A DNA stretch of 15,465 nucleotides, taken from NCBI GenBank assembly GCA_964646785.1, contig CAZYGU010000019.1, positions 1 through 15,465 on the forward strand, in the 5' to 3' direction. A model generated the notes under the pieces. The model saw only the letters and a list, made by a program, of their open reading frames with translations. It was not told where the DNA came from and searched no databases. The DNA comes from JBGTNQ01 sp964646785. Its GTDB lineage: Bacteria > Patescibacteriota > Minisyncoccia > Phycocordibacterales > Zambryskibacteraceae. Below are positions 12,951 to 15,465 of the stretch, piece by piece. A program made the position numbers and the translations under genes. Numbering within the stretch: the stretch's first letter is position 1; each line of letters begins with the position of its first letter.

Positions 12951-14009
12951 TTATTGAATGGGGATATTTTCAGGTTGTGACGGTACTGCACTCTTTTTAC
13001 CAGCGAATGTGATGTATATACTGAGTGGTATCCACATCCAGTATGATAGAAGACGAAAGAGAAACACTGAAAGAAGTGCAACGTGATAGGGAACACCAAA
13101 CGTTTTAAATACTAAGATGAGAGATGTCTCGGTTACTCCAGGGCTTCCCGGAAATAGTGTTAGCACAGATAGTAATAAAGAGAGAATGAGGCCAAATGCT
13201 GTCAGTGCTAGTGATGTGTGAAATCCAAATGCTTGAAATGAGAGATTGAGCATAAGAATATCAGTTGCAAAATACATTGATGAACAAAAGAATATAAGGG
13301 CAGTACTTTTTGGTTTTGAGAAGAAATAGGAGAAATTGTCAGTAATTGTTGCGCTCCCGTGCTCAATTTTTTCACTAAGAATTTGCTCATTTAATTTAAA
13401 AGGAGATATTTTTTTTATAACTCGAATGATTCGAAATACAAGTTTTTTCAATTGATCAAGTCTCTTTTTTCCTGAAAAAAAATACCACCCACCAACAATG
13501 ACTACAATTGCTGCTGCGATAACATAAAGACCAATCCTTGGTATAAGGGAAATAACAGAGAAAGGGAGAATAAGAACACTGAGAAAGAAGAAGACCATGT
13601 ATTGAAATGAGTTGAGAAGAACTCCGGCTGTTTCAAGAAATAGAATCACAGAGGTGGGAATACCTATCCTTTTATATACAAAGTAGCTCGTTATCGAACC
13701 ACCAGCAATAGGCATAACCCAGTTACCAAATTCATTAGCAACCGCAATCTGCATATTGTTAGAAAATGATGTTTTGTTTCCGGTGAATTTAAGAAGTTGT
13801 CGTGAAATAAACGCATTGATACCGAAACTTACAACTTGAAATCCGAGAATAACAAGAATCAGAATTTTGTTCGATTCAAGAAAAAGAGATGCAGTTTGTT
13901 CAGGGTTTTTTAGTCCACTTGCAATAAGAAAACCTAACGCAATGACTGCAAGAAAGATTCCGATTATCTTACGTGCGTGGTGTCTCTTCAGTGGATCAGA
14001 GGAATTCAT
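12951..14009 (-). CDS. Lysylphosphatidylglycerol synthase-like transmembrane protein (UPF0104/LPG_synthase_TM)
   Basis: An integral membrane protein of 352 residues with about eight hydrophobic helices. The family signature appears near the C terminus as LFPGSPGVTE (285-294), followed by SLILVFKTFGVP and a last helix. An upstream loop, EFGNWVMPIAGGS (93-105), is also typical. This domain is the flippase half of MprF and also occurs alone in many bacteria and archaea, where its lipid or glycolipid substrate is usually unknown. No aminoacyl-transferase (GNAT-like) domain is attached, so lysyl-lipid synthesis should not be assumed. The ATG at 14009 is 50 bases after the stop of the 55-residue gene, with a TATAAT box at 14022-14027. 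It belongs to the minus-strand envelope cluster starting at dedA. Confidence 0.86.
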   Translation of the reverse strand: MNSSDPLKRHHARKIIGIFLAVIALGFLIASGLKNPEQTASLFLESNKILILVILGFQVVSFGINAFISRQLLKFTGNKTSFSNNMQIAVANEFGNWVMPIAGGSITSYFVYKRIGIPTSVILFLETAGVLLNSFQYMVFFFLSVLILPFSVISLIPRIGLYVIAAAIVVIVGGWYFFSGKKRLDQLKKLVFRIIRVIKKISPFKLNEQILSEKIEHGSATITDNFSYFFSKPKSTALIFFCSSMYFATDILMLNLSFQAFGFHTSLALTAFGLILSLLLSVLTLFPGSPGVTETSLILVFKTFGVPYHVALLSVFLFRLLSYWMWIPLSIYITFAGKKSAVPSQPENIPIQ

Positions 14010-14021
14010 AAATAAGTAAGA

Positions 14022-14027
14022 ATTATA
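14022..14027 (-). promoter_or_regulatory. -10 box upstream of the LPG-synthase-like gene
   Basis: On the minus strand TATAAT (full match) ends 12 bases before the ATG at 14009, predicting a leader of about 5-6 bases. No clear -35 or extended TG is present. Confidence 0.45.
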
Positions 14028-14059
14028 CTATGAATGAGCACCTTTGTCCATTTACTAAC

Positions 14060-14227
14060 TTACCATGTAGCGATTCTATATCCTCCCCAAATCCCAAGTA
14101 AACCTCCAATTGCTGTTGTTATAACTGAGATAAAAGAGAATGCACTAACTCCAAATAATGTAGGAATCAAACCGCCGAGAGTTGATCCAACACCCATACC
14201 AATCCATATGTATGATTTTGTACTCAT
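14060..14227 (-). CDS. 55-residue glycine-rich two-helix membrane protein, coupled to dedA
   Basis: This short frame starts MSTKSYIWIGMGVGS and ends GGYRIATW before TAA. It has two hydrophobic segments (about 6-27 and 29-50) rich in glycine, with GMGVGS, GG and GGLLGIWGG patterns that look like glycine-zipper helix packing. Its ATG overlaps the dedA stop as ATGA (14227-14224), a classic sign of translational coupling, which is the main support for it being real. I recall similar short proteins in Parcubacteria but cannot confirm a family. The plus-strand frame on the same bases (14034-14252) is its shadow. Its function is unknown; the coupling suggests it works in the membrane near DedA. Confidence 0.76.
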   Translation of the reverse strand: MSTKSYIWIGMGVGSTLGGLIPTLFGVSAFSFISVITTAIGGLLGIWGGYRIATW

Positions 14228-14838
14228 GTTGTTGACGAGTCTTTTTTCCTAATCTCGAGTAGTACAGGCACAAAAGATGCGAAGATAATAAGGGCAACAA
14301 TAGGAAGCAAAAAGTGCTCAACATTAGGGATGGATTTACCAAGAAAATATCCAAGAAACGTAACGAGACCACACCACATTAGCCCTCCTAGTACATTGTA
14401 TTGAAAAAAAGTTCTATATTTCATACTCCCAACACCCGCAAGTATTGGTACAAATGTTCGAACAATAGGAATGAATCTGCCAATTACAAGGGATCGTGTT
14501 CCATATTGTTCAAAAAATATCCGTGTTTTTTCGAGATGTTTTTTCTTGAAGATGTGCGAGTCTTCTTTTTCAAATATTTTTTGTCCAACGCGACTACCAA
14601 ACCAATATCCAACGTTGTCTCCAACTATTGCTGCAAGTGACAGACCAGCAAAAAGAAACCAAATATTAAAAAAACCTTGTGACGCAAGAAATCCAGCGGT
14701 AAAAAGAAGACTACTTCCTGGAAGGAAGAAACTAAAAAATAAACTTGATTCAGCAAAGATGATTAAGAAAACACCAATATACCCGATGTTTCGTACTATT
14801 AGTTCGATGTCTGTTCCAAACGGGGGTAAGATACTCAT
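14224..14838 (-). CDS. DedA-family membrane protein (SNARE-associated / VTT domain)
   Basis: A 204-residue integral membrane protein. Family features: E30 and the re-entrant segment FFLPGSSLLFTAGFLAS (from 37), G73-D74 in the next helix, GRFIPIVRTFVPILAGVGSM (120-139) with the conserved G-R, P and R, and W145 in GGLMWCG. DedA proteins support membrane homeostasis, and some (UptA) translocate undecaprenyl phosphate across the membrane; which lipid this one moves is not visible. Starts at GTG 14844 and ATG 14838 are in frame. The ATG fits better, because a TATACT box ends 8 bases before it and the GTG would lie 2 bases from that box. It is the first gene of a minus-strand run, coupled to the 55-residue gene by an ATGA overlap. 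Confidence 0.93.
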   Translation of the reverse strand: MSILPPFGTDIELIVRNIGYIGVFLIIFAESSLFFSFFLPGSSLLFTAGFLASQGFFNIWFLFAGLSLAAIVGDNVGYWFGSRVGQKIFEKEDSHIFKKKHLEKTRIFFEQYGTRSLVIGRFIPIVRTFVPILAGVGSMKYRTFFQYNVLGGLMWCGLVTFLGYFLGKSIPNVEHFLLPIVALIIFASFVPVLLEIRKKDSSTT

Positions 14839-14846
14839 AGTCACTT

Positions 14847-14852
14847 AGTATA
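14847..14852 (-). promoter_or_regulatory. -10 box of the dedA gene
   Basis: On the minus strand TATACT ends 8 bases before the ATG at 14838, so the predicted leader is only 1-2 bases. There is no clear -35 and no extended TG. Confidence 0.45.
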
Positions 14853-14895
14853 CTGTATTCCGATTAGAACAGATAGATTACTGCAATGAAACAAC

Positions 14896-14930
14896 ATACC
14901 CCTCGAAGGTGATGATCCTTCGAGGGGTAT
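14896..14930 (-). terminator. Intrinsic terminator of the four-helix membrane protein gene
   Basis: A perfect 14-bp inverted repeat (14896-14909 and 14917-14930) with a 7-base loop and GC-rich core ACCCCTCGAAGG. It lies 4 bases after the stop of the gene ending at 14935. On the minus strand it is followed by a moderately T-rich stretch (GTTGTTTC) rather than a clean U-tract. Confidence 0.75.
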
Positions 14931-14934
14931 TGTA

Positions 14935-15333
14935 TTAGGAAATGAGCATTCCACCACTGAGATAGGCGACTATCCATGTTGGGAAAAAGACCCACTTCGC
15001 GAAGGTAATGTGACGCCTTCGGTGTTTAATGAAAAGATGAGGATCCCTACGATCAAGATATGTTGCGACGCCAAGTATTGCTTGAACGAAAAACATCGAG
15101 AGTGCAAGTATTGCAAGCCATGTGTGAACTTGAATAACGACAGACTGGCTTCCAAGAGTGGTGTATTGATTGAATGTCGACATAAGATATGTCGCATAGA
15201 GATCAAACAGGAATCCGAGAAGAGCTATTAAAACGTGTGTTCTTGCTTGCTTCTTTCGAGCGAGGACGAAAGTGACAGTGTAGAGTACTAGTGCAATCGT
15301 CATGAACATCTCTATTTGATGACGTATAGCCAT
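14935..15333 (-). CDS. Four-helix membrane protein, possibly of the HsmA (TIGR03987) type
   Basis: A 132-residue integral membrane protein with helices at about 8-25, 33-52, 68-90 and 110-128. Conserved-looking features are RTH at the start of helix 2, GFLFDLYATYLM, VHTWLAILALSMFFVQAI in helix 3, a basic, histidine-rich loop (HLFIKHRRRH) before helix 4, and YLSGGM near the end. This arrangement resembles the HsmA/TIGR03987 proteins from memory, but I am not sure. The several histidines (H5, H33, H70, H108) near helix ends could bind heme or metal, though nothing shows this directly. The ATG at 15333 has a good Shine-Dalgarno sequence (AAGGAG, 5-base spacing) and a plausible upstream promoter. 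It is a single-gene unit with its own terminator. Confidence 0.76.
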   Translation of the reverse strand: MAIRHQIEMFMTIALVLYTVTFVLARKKQARTHVLIALLGFLFDLYATYLMSTFNQYTTLGSQSVVIQVHTWLAILALSMFFVQAILGVATYLDRRDPHLFIKHRRRHITFAKWVFFPTWIVAYLSGGMLIS

Positions 15334-15338
15334 GAGGG

Positions 15339-15344
15339 CTCCTT
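15339..15344 (-). promoter_or_regulatory. Shine-Dalgarno sequence of the 15333 gene
   Basis: AAGGAG on the minus strand with 5 bases to the ATG at 15333, the third clear Shine-Dalgarno sequence in the window. Confidence 0.75.
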
Positions 15345-15367
15345 GTTGGGTGAATTGTTCTTACTTT

Positions 15368-15395
15368 ACTCTACGTATGAAATAGTATTTGTCTA
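15368..15395 (-). promoter_or_regulatory. Probable promoter of the 15333 gene
   Basis: On the minus strand TAGACA (15395-15390, 5 of 6 to the -35 consensus) and TAGAGT (15373-15368, 4 of 6 to the -10 consensus), spacer 16. This predicts a leader of about 28 bases, in line with the presence of a Shine-Dalgarno sequence. Confidence 0.45.
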
Positions 15396-15402
15396 GATAT
15401 AC

Positions 15403-15439
15403 AAAAAACCACCTGAAGATTTACCTTAGGTGGTTTTTT
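15403..15439. terminator. Intrinsic terminator at the right edge, T-runs on both sides
   Basis: A perfect 12-bp inverted repeat (15403-15414 and 15428-15439) with core ACCACCT and six-base A and T runs. No plus-strand gene precedes it, so it most likely ends a minus-strand gene entering from the right. Confidence 0.82.
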
Positions 15440-15465
15440 ACTCAAAAATAAATTTGAATTTATCG
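15438..15465 (-). CDS. Possible C-terminal end of a minus-strand gene entering from the right
   Basis: Reading leftwards, one frame gives DKFKFIFE followed by TAA (15440-15438), placed exactly at the arm of the terminator, as for cmk, mscL and the dsbA-like gene here. Eight codons are too few to identify anything; the call rests only on position. Confidence 0.3.

Noticed and set aside
4305..14226. Alternative genetic code (UGA as glycine)
   Set aside because: UGA ends at least three genes at sensible positions (4305, 4788, 14224) next to terminators or overlapping starts.
14034..14252. Plus-strand open frame of 72 codons, with TATACT just upstream
   Set aside because: It lies antisense to the 55-residue gene, which overlaps the dedA stop as ATGA. 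The plus frame is proline-rich with no recognisable domain, and the TATACT there reads equally as part of the minus-strand TATAAT box of the LPG-synthase-like gene.
1..15465. CRISPR array, insertion sequence, tRNA or rRNA gene, prophage
   Set aside because: No regularly spaced repeats, transposase, inverted terminal repeats, cloverleaf or rRNA-like segment was seen; all gaps between genes are under 140 bases.

Overview
This is a bacterial scaffold piece of roughly 35-42% GC in most genes, densely coded, with one run of 100 Ns (2304-2403). The gene set, the very short intergenic spaces, catalytic-core versions of housekeeping enzymes and several small membrane proteins suggest a Patescibacteria / Candidate Phyla Radiation genome, most likely of the Parcubacteria group. 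That placement is inferred from protein style, not from a marker such as 16S rRNA, which is absent here. TGA is used as a stop by at least three genes (4305, 4788, 14224), so the UGA-glycine code of Gracilibacteria/Absconditabacteria does not apply.

Layout. 1-2601 (+): a UvrD/Rep-type helicase with a C-terminal Fe-S type PD-(D/E)XK nuclease domain, open at the left edge and interrupted by the gap. 2663-4246: a divergent pair, a membrane-anchored DsbA-like oxidoreductase (-) and undecaprenyl-diphosphatase UppP (+). 4305-6688 (-): histidyl-tRNA synthetase, a DEDDy exonuclease, and an unrecognised small acidic protein that has its own consensus promoter, ribosome binding site and terminator. 6707-8263 (+): a short TruB pseudouridine synthase and cytidylate kinase. 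8319-10121 (-): the GTPase TypA/BipA. 10238-12365 (+): a row of envelope genes (two-helix membrane protein, bacterial PH-domain membrane protein, CAP-domain protein with a coiled-coil tail, MscL with a zinc ribbon). 12414-15333 (-): more envelope genes (anchored beta-sandwich protein, LPG-synthase-like membrane protein, a 55-residue two-helix protein, DedA, and a four-helix membrane protein). A gene tail may enter from the right edge.

How it works together. The left and middle parts are information processing (helicase-nuclease, HisRS, TruB, Cmk, TypA). UppP and DedA-family proteins both act on undecaprenyl phosphate recycling, and the DsbA-like protein could oxidise the few cysteine pairs found in the exported proteins here; both links are inference.

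Expression signals are unusually readable. Most promoter -10 boxes sit 6-9 bases before the start codon with no Shine-Dalgarno sequence, implying leaderless or nearly leaderless mRNAs. Only three genes (4682, 7547, 15333) carry a clear Shine-Dalgarno sequence. Long perfect hairpins, often touching stop codons, separate convergent genes. The best candidate for something undescribed is the small acidic gene at 4305-4682.
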